Assembly (NCBI GenBank): GCA_029242295.1
Contig: JAQWUF010000157.1
Span: 1 to 27,360, forward strand
Reading direction: 5' to 3'
Origin: UBA2040 sp002332715
GTDB taxonomy: Bacteria > Bacteroidota > Bacteroidia > Flavobacteriales_D > Crocinitomicaceae
Length of the DNA: 27,360 nt
Positions 1 to 7,645 of the stretch are shown here, one piece after another; positions within the stretch are counted from its first letter, which is position 1, and each line of letters begins with the position of its first letter. Both the position numbers and the translations under genes were made by a program. The notes below the pieces were generated by a model. It was not told where the DNA came from, searched no databases, and worked only from the letters and a program-made list of their open reading frames with translations.

Positions 1-569
1 CGGTTGGCGGTGATTTCGAAACAGAATTGGGTGCCGTTTTTATTTTGTGTAAAGTCCACTTTTTTGATTTCGCAAATCGTCGACGGATGTAAATCAGGCG
101 TTTTGCAAAAGCCGATAAAGTCTGTGTACTTGGGAATTAAAAAAACAGCTTCGTGCATTTTAGCAAAGTCCAAAACGGAACTTTCGTGTAAGGTAGAAAT
201 AGTAGAAAGGTGCGCCGTTTTATTGGTGTGCAAGAAATACTGGTAACTCCTTTCTGAAGCGTCGTAACGGGCATGATTTGTTCCTTTACATGGAATGAGA
301 TCGTGAATGCTGATGTCGTCTGGAAGCACTTTATTGAGACGAAAAACCAAGTCAAAATCCCATTCTTCTTCCGTTTGAAATTGAGCAAAATACTGGCTCG
401 CATGCACCCCAGCATCTGTTCGTCCACAACCGTAAATGGTCATGTCTGTTTTGAAAATTTTGGAAAGAGCCCCTTCGATTTCTTCTTGAACACTCGGCAC
501 CTCAGGTTGTCTTTGCCAGCCACGGTAGCGCGTTCCCACATAACTTAGATGTAAGAAATAGCGTTTCAT
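1..569 (-). CDS. truA: tRNA pseudouridine synthase A, C-terminal part cut by window edge
   Basis: TruA converts uridines 38-40 of the tRNA anticodon stem-loop to pseudouridine in the cytoplasm. Reading the minus strand from the ATG at 569, the protein begins MKRYFLHLSYVGTRYRGWQR and carries the family signature GCGRTDAGVHASQYFA at about residues 47-62; the Asp at residue 52 is the expected catalytic nucleophile. The frame stays open for about 189 residues to the window start, where it reads FEITAN-R, the beginning of the conserved ANRFL segment, so about 60-70 residues are missing. The start codon overlaps the stop of the upstream phosphatase gene in an ATGA (566-569), so it is probably translated as the last visible gene of the purQ-to-truA operon. 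The family call is firm from sequence motifs. Confidence 0.95.
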   Translation of the reverse strand, partial: MKRYFLHLSYVGTRYRGWQRQPEVPSVQEEIEGALSKIFKTDMTIYGCGRTDAGVHASQYFAQFQTEEEWDFDLVFRLNKVLPDDISIHDLIPCKGTNHARYDASERSYQYFLHTNKTAHLSTISTLHESSVLDFAKMHEAVFLIPKYTDFIGFCKTPDLHPSTICEIKKVDFTQNKNGTQFCFEITAN

Positions 570-1225
570 CGGATGGCGTTTAAGAACAAGGCCATGTCTT
601 CGAATTCGTAATCGGCGACTATGATTTTCGGATTCGGTTCGTGGGTTTTTTCTGGAATGGCAACGACGGTCATTCGAGCTGCTTTTCCAGCGATAATTCC
701 AGTTACCGAATCTTCGATAACAAGACAATCTATGGGTCTTTCTCCTAATTTTTCAGCAACGGTCAAATACACCGCTGGATGAGGTTTTCCATACGCTTCG
801 TCTTCGGCAGAGTGCACAAAATCGAAAGCTTCTGTTAGGTTTAAAGTATTCAAAACGGCTTCTATCAAAACGGTGAAAGATGAGGTGCCCAAACCGATTT
901 TAATACCTTTTTCTTTGAGAAAACGTATCGTGTCTACTACGCCAGGAAAAGGGACACCATTTTCATGAATGAGCTTTACCATTTCACTCATGATTTGGGT
1001 TTCGACTTCTTTCACGGAATAGCCTTCCCATGGAGAAACTTCGTACCAATATTCGATTACTTCGTCGATTCTAAGTCCAACGGTTTTTTGAAAATCCTTC
1101 TTCGTTAAGTTACAGCCAATGGAATCGAAAACGCGTTGCATGCCAATTTTCCACAAGGGTTCAGAATCGATTAGTACACCGTCCATGTCAAAAATTACTG
1201 CCTTGAACTGATTGATGTCTATCAT
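566..1225 (-). CDS. hxpB: HAD-superfamily sugar-phosphate phosphatase, HxpB/YniC-like
   Basis: This is a 219-residue cytoplasmic HAD hydrolase of the beta-phosphoglucomutase-like branch. All four HAD motifs are visible: FDMDGVLIDSEPLW with nucleophile D13 and acid/base D15, GTSS at 113-116, the motif III lysine in YGKPHP (K147), and IEDS at 170-173 with the metal-binding acids. The cap segment GLRIDEVIEYW and the core match, from memory, E. coli YniC (HxpB), which removes phosphate from 2-deoxyglucose-6-phosphate, sorbitol-6-phosphate and similar hexose phosphates. The exact substrate cannot be read from the sequence; a beta-phosphoglucomutase role is the main alternative. The start overlaps the preceding gene by four bases (1222-1225), and the stop overlaps truA the same way. 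Confidence 0.85.
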   Translation of the reverse strand: MIDINQFKAVIFDMDGVLIDSEPLWKIGMQRVFDSIGCNLTKKDFQKTVGLRIDEVIEYWYEVSPWEGYSVKEVETQIMSEMVKLIHENGVPFPGVVDTIRFLKEKGIKIGLGTSSFTVLIEAVLNTLNLTEAFDFVHSAEDEAYGKPHPAVYLTVAEKLGERPIDCLVIEDSVTGIIAGKAARMTVVAIPEKTHEPNPKIIVADYEFEDMALFLNAIR

Positions 1226-2076
1226 TTCTTTCCTTTTTTCTTCTTTTTCGCTGGGAAAACCACTTTGTATAAATAACCTCCGCCCAAGCCAGGTTGATCT
1301 TCATCGGCGACATAAATTTCACCCTTGGAATTCACGGCGACACTTTCTTTCTGGGTAATTGGTTTCATATATACCCATTGATCGAAAATCAATTTTTGAT
1401 TGACGATATTGTATTTCATCAAACGGTTGTAGGTCAAAATATAACAAACGCCATCGCGAATGTCGACGGCCGTAATGGCATCTTGCCACCAACCGTTTTT
1501 TCCAACATAGAGTTTACCTATCAAATTCGCTTTTTGACTCTTATCCTTCGGGTCGATGAAATACACGTAACTCATGCCATCCCACGGTTCTGCGCGACTT
1601 TTGGTGAAGAGATAAAGTGAATCGTTGTAATACGCCATCGCTTCGCAATCGAAGTGTAAATTCTTCTTTTTCGGCGGAAATTTGTCTTGATCAGGATACT
1701 CAAATTTGATTTTTTTGGCATCGACCTTGTCATCTTTGAGGGCATCTTTTAAAGACACTTCGTAAATGCAGAGGTCGGTTCTTTTGTTGTCGTTGTTGCC
1801 AAAATCACCGATGTAAATTTTATCCTTTCCGTTGAAGGCGATGTCTTCCCAATCAACGTTGTCGGCATCTTTCAGTTTGGTTTCGTGTTGGATTTCACCT
1901 TTCAAATTGATGAAATAAAGCGTTGGTGAATTTCCACTATCGTTGATGCCTGCCATCATATCGTCTTTGACAAATACCAAACCTGAAACTTCTTTCAAAT
2001 CTTTGCTCAAAGTGCCGATCACCGTTTGCGCAAACAGAGGAAAGAGCAGAAATAAGAGGAATAGTAGGCGAATCAT
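1222..2076 (-). CDS. Secreted beta-propeller-like protein of unknown function with lysine-rich tail
   Basis: The 284-residue product starts with a clear signal peptide (MIRLLFLLFLLFPLFAQ), so it is exported to the periplasm or beyond. The mature part has repeated short strand-rich units such as GLVFVKDDMMAGINDSGN, DNVDWEDIAFNGKDKIYIGD and ESVAVNSKGEIYVADED, which look like blades of a six-bladed propeller of the SdiA-regulated/NHL type. The acidic DVDWED/IGDFGNN segment resembles calcium-propeller proteins widespread in Bacteroidota. The last ten residues are almost all lysine (AKKKKKGKK), which is odd for a periplasmic protein. No catalytic motif is recognised and I assign no function. It sits between the CNNM gene and hxpB with four-base overlaps on both sides, so it is co-translated with them. 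Confidence 0.75.
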   Translation of the reverse strand: MIRLLFLLFLLFPLFAQTVIGTLSKDLKEVSGLVFVKDDMMAGINDSGNSPTLYFINLKGEIQHETKLKDADNVDWEDIAFNGKDKIYIGDFGNNDNKRTDLCIYEVSLKDALKDDKVDAKKIKFEYPDQDKFPPKKKNLHFDCEAMAYYNDSLYLFTKSRAEPWDGMSYVYFIDPKDKSQKANLIGKLYVGKNGWWQDAITAVDIRDGVCYILTYNRLMKYNIVNQKLIFDQWVYMKPITQKESVAVNSKGEIYVADEDQPGLGGGYLYKVVFPAKKKKKGKK

Positions 2077-3326
2077 TTTTTAGCTATTCTAACGATTTCG
2101 ATACGTCTATCGCTTACTTCTTCAATAACAAATTCATGATGTTCGACAATGAGCACGGCCCCTATTTCGGGAATTGATTCTAAATGATGAATGATCAATC
2201 CACCAAGTGTTTCGTATTCATCCGAATCGGGAATTCCCACGTTATAGTTATCGTTCAAATAATCGATATCGGCACGGGCAGAAAAACGCCATTCTTTGTC
2301 GTTAATTTGTTCTTCGATCCAGTCTTCTGTATCGTGTTCGTCTTCGATTTCACCGAAGATTTCTTCAATGACATCTTCAATTGTGAGTAAGCCAGACGTT
2401 CCGCCATACTCGTCGCAGACAACGGCAATATTTCCGGCTTGTTTGGTGAAAATTTCCAAAATTTCCTTCCCTGGAATAGATTCTGGAATAAAGGAGATAG
2501 GCATTAAAATCTGTTTGATGTTCTCCGGCATTTTGAACATTTCAAAGGAATGAACATAGCCGATAATATTGTCGATAGAATCGCGGTAAATAATGATTTT
2601 AGACAAGCCCGTTTGAACGAATAATTTGTGCAGAACGTCTATGCTTTCCTCCACATTGAGGGCAATTATCTCTGTTCGCGGAATCATGCAATCTCTGGCT
2701 TTCACATTTGAAAAATCCAAAGCATTTTGAAGAATTTGCATTTCATTTACAAAGTCTTCTTCGTGGTGCAAACGATCATTTATGTCACTTATATAGTGTT
2801 CCAAATCCACTTTCGAAAACACTTTTTCTTCGGTATCATCTTCAGAATTGAGCAAACGTAAAAACACGTTGCTGAGCATCATAACAATAATTGTAGGCAA
2901 CAACAACAACCAATAAATCAATTGCATCGGCAAAGCTGTTATCCGCAAAAACCAATTTGGATTCAACTGCACCAACGCTTTTGGGATAAATTCTGCCAAA
3001 ATGAGCACTAAAATTGTCGAAATGATGGTTTGAAGAAAGAGTAATAATCCTGCGCTCGAAACGCCCCAAGATGTAATAACCGGATTCAATAAAAGCGCCG
3101 CATAAATACCAAACAACACCAAAACGAAATTGTTGCCCAAGAGCAACATGGCGATGAAGCGCGATTCATTTTTGTAGAAATTTCCTAGAATTCTTCCCAC
3201 AAAAGTGCCAGTCGATCGGTCTAATTCAACCTTGAGCCGATTAGACGAAATAAATGCAATTTCCATCGCCGAAAAGAAGGCTGAAAACAACAGTGTGAAA
3301 ATAATAATCAGAAACGAGGCGTCCAT
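2073..3326 (-). CDS. CNNM/CorC-family membrane protein (DUF21, two CBS domains, CorC_HlyC)
   Basis: This 417-residue inner-membrane protein has the standard layout of the HlyC/CorC (CNNM) family. About four hydrophobic segments fill residues 1-155, beginning FLIIIFTLLFSAFFSAMEIA, the DUF21 signature. A CBS pair follows at about 205-330, including ARDCMIPRTEI and VVCDEYGGTSGLLTIEDV, and a C-terminal CorC_HlyC domain at about 340-415 with YETLGGLI. The family is linked to magnesium and cobalt efflux or tolerance; older 'hemolysin' labels are not supported by mechanism. The gliding protein GldE belongs to the same superfamily but normally has a different N-terminus, so I do not use that name. 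It lies 20 bases after purD and overlaps the next gene by four bases. Confidence 0.88.
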   Translation of the reverse strand: MDASFLIIIFTLLFSAFFSAMEIAFISSNRLKVELDRSTGTFVGRILGNFYKNESRFIAMLLLGNNFVLVLFGIYAALLLNPVITSWGVSSAGLLLFLQTIISTILVLILAEFIPKALVQLNPNWFLRITALPMQLIYWLLLLPTIIVMMLSNVFLRLLNSEDDTEEKVFSKVDLEHYISDINDRLHHEEDFVNEMQILQNALDFSNVKARDCMIPRTEIIALNVEESIDVLHKLFVQTGLSKIIIYRDSIDNIIGYVHSFEMFKMPENIKQILMPISFIPESIPGKEILEIFTKQAGNIAVVCDEYGGTSGLLTIEDVIEEIFGEIEDEHDTEDWIEEQINDKEWRFSARADIDYLNDNYNVGIPDSDEYETLGGLIIHHLESIPEIGAVLIVEHHEFVIEEVSDRRIEIVRIAKK

Positions 3327-3346
3327 TTAGTTATGGATGAAGATAA

Positions 3347-4630
3347 TCAATTTTTATCTGTTACAACATCGAAGCCGATGTCTTTGCGATAGAACGATTT
3401 CTCGAATTCAATCTGTTTGATCGATTCGTAAGACTTAGTAAGAGCCGCATCCAAATTCTTTCCATACGATGTAACCGCCAAAACACGACCTCCAGCTGAG
3501 GTAATTGCTGGGCCATCGGCTTTTGTTCCTGCGTGAAAAACAGTTGAATTTACGATAGCATTCAAACCATAAATTTGTTTTCCTTTTTCATATTTTTCAG
3601 GATATCCTCCAGAAACCATCATAACGGTTGCTGCACATCTATCGTCAAATTGTACGTCTCTTTCCGACAAAGTATTGGAGTGTACACCTTCAAATAAATC
3701 GAGGATGTCCGATTTCAGTCGAGGCAAAACAACTTCCGTTTCAGGATCACCCATACGACAATTGTATTCGATGACGTACGGTTCGTTTTTCACCATAATT
3801 ATTCCGAAGAAAATGAATCCTTTGTACGGAATTTCTTCTGCACGAAGCCCTTTAACCGTTGGAATTATGACTTGGTTTTTGATCTTGTCCATGAACGCTG
3901 CGTCAGCAAAAGGAACAGGGGAAATAGCTCCCATACCGCCTGTATTCAGCCCTTTATCTCCTTCGCCAATGCGTTTGTAATCTTTCGCTTCGGGCAATAA
4001 TTTGTATGAATCGCCATCGGTAATAACGAAAACAGAACATTCGATACCTTTCAAGAATTGCTCGATGACAACTATTTTGCTCGCCTCTCCAAATTTTCCT
4101 TGGAGCATGTTCGTCAATTCCAGTTTCGCGTCTTGCAAATCGTCTAGAATTAGCACCCCTTTTCCAGCGGCTAATCCGTCTGCTTTCAAAACATATGGCG
4201 CTTTCATTTTATCCAAGAAGGCAAGTCCTTCGCTCAATGTTTCTCTTTCAAAAGAACCATATTTTGCCGTTGGGATATTGTGGCGCGCCATGAATTTTTT
4301 GGCAAAATCTTTACTTCCTTCAAGTTGTGCGGCTTCTTTTTGCGGACCAATAACGCCTACTTTTTTCAATTCATCATCGGCTAAAAAGTAATCGTGGATA
4401 CCAAGAACCAGAGGGTCTTCAGGTCCAACGACGACCATTTCAATCTCATTTTCAAGTACGAATTTTTTGATCGCTTCAAAATCAGTTGGTTGAATGGAAA
4501 CATTTTGACCGTGAATTCGTGTTCCAGCATTTCCTGGCGCAATAAAAAGAGCCTCGAGTATAGAACTTTGTGCGATTTTCCAGGCTAGTGCGTGCTCTCT
4601 ACCGCCCGAACCAAGTAATAATACTCTCAT
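3347..4630 (-). CDS. purD: Phosphoribosylamine--glycine ligase (GAR synthetase)
   Basis: PurD joins glycine to 5-phosphoribosylamine using ATP, the second step of de novo purine synthesis, in the cytoplasm. The 427-residue length is normal. The N-terminal domain begins MRVLLLGSGGREHALAWK and includes GPEDPLVLGI. The ATP-grasp core shows VLKADGLAAGKGV, GEGDKGLNTGGMGA and the metal-binding EYNCRMGDPETEVVLPRL. The C-terminal domain with VMVSGGYPE and AGTKADG is complete. The gene starts nine bases after the purQ stop, so the two purine genes form a unit. No frameshift or missing motif is seen. Confidence 0.97.
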   Translation of the reverse strand: MRVLLLGSGGREHALAWKIAQSSILEALFIAPGNAGTRIHGQNVSIQPTDFEAIKKFVLENEIEMVVVGPEDPLVLGIHDYFLADDELKKVGVIGPQKEAAQLEGSKDFAKKFMARHNIPTAKYGSFERETLSEGLAFLDKMKAPYVLKADGLAAGKGVLILDDLQDAKLELTNMLQGKFGEASKIVVIEQFLKGIECSVFVITDGDSYKLLPEAKDYKRIGEGDKGLNTGGMGAISPVPFADAAFMDKIKNQVIIPTVKGLRAEEIPYKGFIFFGIIMVKNEPYVIEYNCRMGDPETEVVLPRLKSDILDLFEGVHSNTLSERDVQFDDRCAATVMMVSGGYPEKYEKGKQIYGLNAIVNSTVFHAGTKADGPAITSAGGRVLAVTSYGKNLDAALTKSYESIKQIEFEKSFYRKDIGFDVVTDKN

Positions 4631-4639
4631 ATTTTTTGC

Positions 4640-5326
4640 TTAACAGTTTTTCAAAATCGACTCAAAGAAAGCACGCCCGTCTTCGTTGGCTAAATCTTTG
4701 TCTGCCGCTCTTTCTGGATGGGGCATCATGCCGAAAACGTTTCTTCCTTCGTTGCAAATTCCAGCAATATTGTTCACCGATCCGTTTGGATTCGCTTCAG
4801 CAGAGGCAACACCATTTTCGTCTACATATTGAAATAAAACTTGGTTGTTGTCCATCAATCTTTTTATCGTCGCATCATCTGCATAAAAACGTCCTTCACC
4901 ATGCGCGATAGGAATTTTGTAAGTTTTGCATGTGTCTAAATCTTTTGTAATCGGAGTTTCGTTCGACGCTGGTTTCAAAATCACATTTTTACAAATGAAT
5001 TTTTGTTTGTCGTTGTGCAAAAGAGCTCCGTCTAGCAGCCCAGACTCCGTTAAAATTTGGAATCCATTGCATATACCCATAACATATTTGCCTGCTTTTG
5101 CATGCTCAATAACTGACCCCATAATAGGCGAAAGTTTTGCAATAGCACCAGAACGAAGATAATCTCCGTATGAAAAACCACCAGGAAGCACCACGAAATC
5201 AACCCCTTTCAGGTCGGTATCTTTGTGCCAAAGGCGCTCTACTTTTTGATTAAGAATATTTTCCAAGACGTAGACCATGTCTTCGTCACAGTTTGAACCG
5301 GGAAAGGTTACAACACCAAATGTCAT
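4640..5326 (-). CDS. purQ: Phosphoribosylformylglycinamidine synthase, glutaminase subunit
   Basis: PurQ releases ammonia from glutamine for the FGAM synthase step of purine synthesis and works in a complex with PurL and PurS. The 228-residue protein shows the class I glutamine amidotransferase features: FPGSNCDED near the N-terminus, LPGGFSYGDYLRSGAIA, the nucleophile Cys at about residue 86 in GICNGFQIL, and the His/Glu pair in MMPHPERA at about 200-206. A free-standing PurQ implies the small-PurL plus PurS form of the enzyme elsewhere in the genome, unlike the single large PurL of many Bacteroidota. Upstream, TAACTTTA (minus strand, 5340-5347) is a one-mismatch candidate -7 element. It is the first gene of the long minus-strand operon. 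Confidence 0.96.
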   Translation of the reverse strand: MTFGVVTFPGSNCDEDMVYVLENILNQKVERLWHKDTDLKGVDFVVLPGGFSYGDYLRSGAIAKLSPIMGSVIEHAKAGKYVMGICNGFQILTESGLLDGALLHNDKQKFICKNVILKPASNETPITKDLDTCKTYKIPIAHGEGRFYADDATIKRLMDNNQVLFQYVDENGVASAEANPNGSVNNIAGICNEGRNVFGMMPHPERAADKDLANEDGRAFFESILKNC

Positions 5327-5414
5327 GTTTAAAAGCTTGTAAAGTTATCGTAAAATTAGTCATTTTGAACGCTTTAAAGGCGAGAAAAAGCGGAAAGTTT
5401 TCCAACAAAAGGAA

Positions 5415-6374
5415 CTAGAAGGTAAGAAAGAGTTTTCCAACGGTATAAATGAGAATCAGATAGACCAAAGAACTGCTTAACCATTGATAAGCTTTAATGG
5501 AAAGGCCGAATGTCAAAAAGAAACTTATTGGGATAAAGAGCAAGCTAAAACGTTCAATTTGACCGAAGAAAATGTAGTCTAAACCGCCCAACAACATACA
5601 AAATGCAGAGAAGATAAACAGTGCTCGCATCAATTTTTTAGCACGGATGGAGGTTTTTTGACTTTGTTTATTGAGGGCTAGAAAGCTGACCAAAATGGTG
5701 AAAATAATCAAGGTGGCTGTTACCAAGAAATCCAATTGAATTTTCGAATAATCTGTAGAGGTACTAATTAATCGGATGGAAATTTCATTTTCCTGAAACA
5801 GAGAAAAAACGACGGCATACAAAAGCGGCACACCAAACCCGACGGCGAGGAGACTAAATTCTCGAAAAAGAATTGGACGAAGAGCGATGACCATGAAATA
5901 TAAGAAGGGGAAGAATAAAACCAGTGCGGGATGGAAAGTGGTCGCCAATCCTACTAGAAAACCAGCGTTAAATACCGCCTTGTTTCCTTTTTCGTTTTGG
6001 GCCAATTTGAAGACTTCGAAGAGGGCTAAAATCAATAAGAAATGAGAGATGGAAAGCCTATCCATTTGATAGAAAGCATGATAGAAACTGAAATAGGCGA
6101 CATAGATTAGGGAAGTTATGTAAGTATTTCTATCAATGAAATCATTCCGATTAAAAAGGACGTTGAGCAACAAAGCATTTCCAAGAACAAAAATTGGCCC
6201 AAGAGTGAGCGTTAAACTTTGTGGAAGTTGAAAGTCGTCACCCCAAAGCCCTAGATTGGTAGTCGGAGCGTATTCATAATAGCCCGACCATAAATTCAAA
6301 ATGACCAAAAGCCCAATAATAAAGGGCAAAAGGAGTAAAACTAAAGGTCGATTTCCGGTAAACAACTGAATCAT
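5415..6374 (-). CDS. Multi-pass membrane protein, DUF6427-like, function unknown
   Basis: This 319-residue protein is almost entirely hydrophobic, with roughly eight to ten membrane segments (for example PLVLLLLPFIIGLLVILNL near the start and SLVYLILIYTVGKLFL near the end). The frame stays open further upstream to 6488, but I chose the ATG at 6374. The resulting MIQLFTGNRP start resembles related Flavobacteriales proteins, the added 38 residues look unrelated, and the longer form would overlap the divergent gene starting at 6448. Similar proteins in Flavobacteriales are labelled DUF6427, from memory, with no known function. Conserved polar spots such as the DRLSISHF and FHPAL segments lie between helices. 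It is 88 bases upstream of purQ in the same direction, so readthrough into the purine genes is possible. Confidence 0.72.
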   Translation of the reverse strand: MIQLFTGNRPLVLLLLPFIIGLLVILNLWSGYYEYAPTTNLGLWGDDFQLPQSLTLTLGPIFVLGNALLLNVLFNRNDFIDRNTYITSLIYVAYFSFYHAFYQMDRLSISHFLLILALFEVFKLAQNEKGNKAVFNAGFLVGLATTFHPALVLFFPFLYFMVIALRPILFREFSLLAVGFGVPLLYAVVFSLFQENEISIRLISTSTDYSKIQLDFLVTATLIIFTILVSFLALNKQSQKTSIRAKKLMRALFIFSAFCMLLGGLDYIFFGQIERFSLLFIPISFFLTFGLSIKAYQWLSSSLVYLILIYTVGKLFLTF

Positions 6375-6436
6375 CGCTGCGAAGATAATTAAAATCAATC
6401 GCGTAGTATCGTGTTTTTCAAGAACTCCTTTTTGCG

Positions 6437-6444
6437 TAACTTTG
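6437..6444 (+). promoter_or_regulatory. -7 promoter element for the DUF4286-like gene
   Basis: TAACTTTG matches the Bacteroidota -7 consensus TAnnTTTG exactly and ends three bases before the ATG at 6448. The -33 element is weak (a T-run near 6414-6418). This spacing implies a transcript with almost no leader. Confidence 0.5.
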
Positions 6445-6447
6445 CAG

Positions 6448-6762
6448 ATGATTTTGTATAATGTAACTGTGAGTATTGACGCAACCATAGGAGAAGTATG
6501 GTTGAAATATATGCGTGAAAAACATATTCCAGAAGTAATGGGAACGGGTCATTTTTTAGAAGCTCGAATTTGTCGTGTGGATGGCGAAGAGGGAGGAGGA
6601 ATGACCTACGCAACGACCTATTTATGTGAAAACCAGGAAGTTTTCGATGAGTATGAGGCAAAACATGCGGCTGCTTTACGCAGAGAATTCAACGAAATGT
6701 GGGCCGGAAAATTCGCTGCTTTTCGAACGTTTTTAAATGTAGTTGAAGAATTCAAACGATGA
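6448..6762 (+). CDS. DUF4286-family small protein
   Basis: The 104-residue cytoplasmic protein begins MILYNVTVSIDATIGEVWLKYM, the usual opening of the DUF4286 family in Bacteroidota, and continues with HIPEVMGTGHFLEARICRV. It is predicted to be a small alpha/beta fold, perhaps a ferredoxin-like dimer; this is inference. I start at the ATG at 6448, not the in-frame TTG at 6442, which lies inside the candidate promoter. The stop overlaps the rsmA start in an ATGA (6759-6762), so the two are co-translated. No function is known for the family; the pairing with rsmA hints at a ribosome- or RNA-related job, but this is weak. Confidence 0.8.
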   Translation: MILYNVTVSIDATIGEVWLKYMREKHIPEVMGTGHFLEARICRVDGEEGGGMTYATTYLCENQEVFDEYEAKHAAALRREFNEMWAGKFAAFRTFLNVVEEFKR

Positions 6763-7544
6763 GCGTTCAACCCAAAAAACACCTTGGACAACATTTCCTG
6801 ACGGATAAAAACATGTGTCGAAAAATTGCCGATCAATTCATAGAAAGTCACGATTGTCACAATGTTTTGGAAATAGGCCCAGGAATGGGTGCGTTAACCG
6901 ATTTTTTATTGAAAAGAGAAGGGTTAAACGTAAAAGTGATGGAAATAGATAGAGATTCTGTTGCTTATTTGGAAGAACACAAGCCCAAGTTAAAAGACAA
7001 AATTTACTCAGCAGATTTTCTGAAAACGGACATCACTCAACTTTTTGACGGGGAACCATTCGCAGTAGTTGGAAATTTCCCGTACAATATCTCTTCTCAA
7101 ATCATATTCAAATGTATAGAGAACAGAGATTTGGTGCCTGAAATTATGGGCATGTTCCAAAAAGAAATGGCAGAACGTATAGCTGAAAAACCAGGGACAA
7201 AAGTGTACGGAATCATCTCTGTTCTCACCCAAGCTTTTTACGACATAGAATACTGTTTTACTGTTGATGCACAGATGTTTAATCCACCACCAAAAGTGCA
7301 ATCGGGTGTCATTCGTTGTGTCAGAAACAGCACCCAAAAATTGGCTTGTGACGAAAAATTATTCATCCAAATCGTAAAAGCGAGTTTCAACCAGCGCAGA
7401 AAAACAATCCGAAATTCGGTAAAAGGATTTTTGAAAGGCAATGTTGTAGAAGGCCCAATTTTCACTTTACGACCAGAAAGATTAAGCGTGGAAGATTTTG
7501 TATATCTGACGAATTTGATTGAGAAATTAACTCCAGTGGATTAA
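6759..7544 (+). CDS. rsmA: 16S rRNA dimethyladenosine transferase
   Basis: RsmA (KsgA) dimethylates two adjacent adenosines in helix 45 of 16S rRNA during late 30S assembly, using S-adenosylmethionine. The 261-residue protein opens with the family signature KKHLGQHFLTD. It has the SAM-binding loop LEIGPGMGALT at 37-47 and the catalytic NFPYNISS at 106-113. The C-terminal helical domain contains FNQRRKTIRNSVKG, also typical. Length is normal. It overlaps the DUF4286-like gene by four bases and converges on dxs, with one palindromic repeat in the gap. Confidence 0.97.
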   Translation: MSVQPKKHLGQHFLTDKNMCRKIADQFIESHDCHNVLEIGPGMGALTDFLLKREGLNVKVMEIDRDSVAYLEEHKPKLKDKIYSADFLKTDITQLFDGEPFAVVGNFPYNISSQIIFKCIENRDLVPEIMGMFQKEMAERIAEKPGTKVYGIISVLTQAFYDIEYCFTVDAQMFNPPPKVQSGVIRCVRNSTQKLACDEKLFIQIVKASFNQRRKTIRNSVKGFLKGNVVEGPIFTLRPERLSVEDFVYLTNLIEKLTPVD

Positions 7545-7640
7545 CCGCATAGTAACGCAGAGAATTTCGCAAAGGGCGCAATTTACAAGGCTTGTTTTAT
7601 GTAAAATTTTGATAGAACTCCTCTGCGTGCTCCGCGATAA
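7545..7640. repeat. Imperfect palindromic dispersed repeat, copy 1 (between rsmA and dxs)
   Basis: The left part (7545-7570) contains ACGCAGAGAATTTCGC and the right part (about 7614-7639) contains CTCTGCGTGCTCCGCG, an imperfect reverse complement. The two arms can pair around a loop of about 40 bases. The CGCAGAG unit and layout match the repeat at 9711-9803. It begins directly after the rsmA stop and ends six bases before the dxs stop, so it may end or stabilise both convergent transcripts. Similar CGCAGAG-rich repeats occur widely in environmental Bacteroidota, from memory. Confidence 0.6.
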
Positions 7641-7645
7641 AAACC

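Noticed and set aside
137..427. Minus-strand open frame in the truA region
   Set aside because: It is out of frame with the clear TruA protein covering the same bases.
2073..3326. Naming the CNNM-family gene gldE
   Set aside because: Family layout is shared, but the N-terminus does not look like GldE and no other gld genes adjoin it.
5384..5400. GGAAA/TTTCC inverted repeat downstream of the membrane protein gene
   Set aside because: Stem too short and loop too small for a terminator.
6375..6488. Upstream extension of the DUF6427-like membrane protein
   Set aside because: The extra 38 residues overlap the divergent gene and its promoter, and the ATG at 6374 gives a family-like start.
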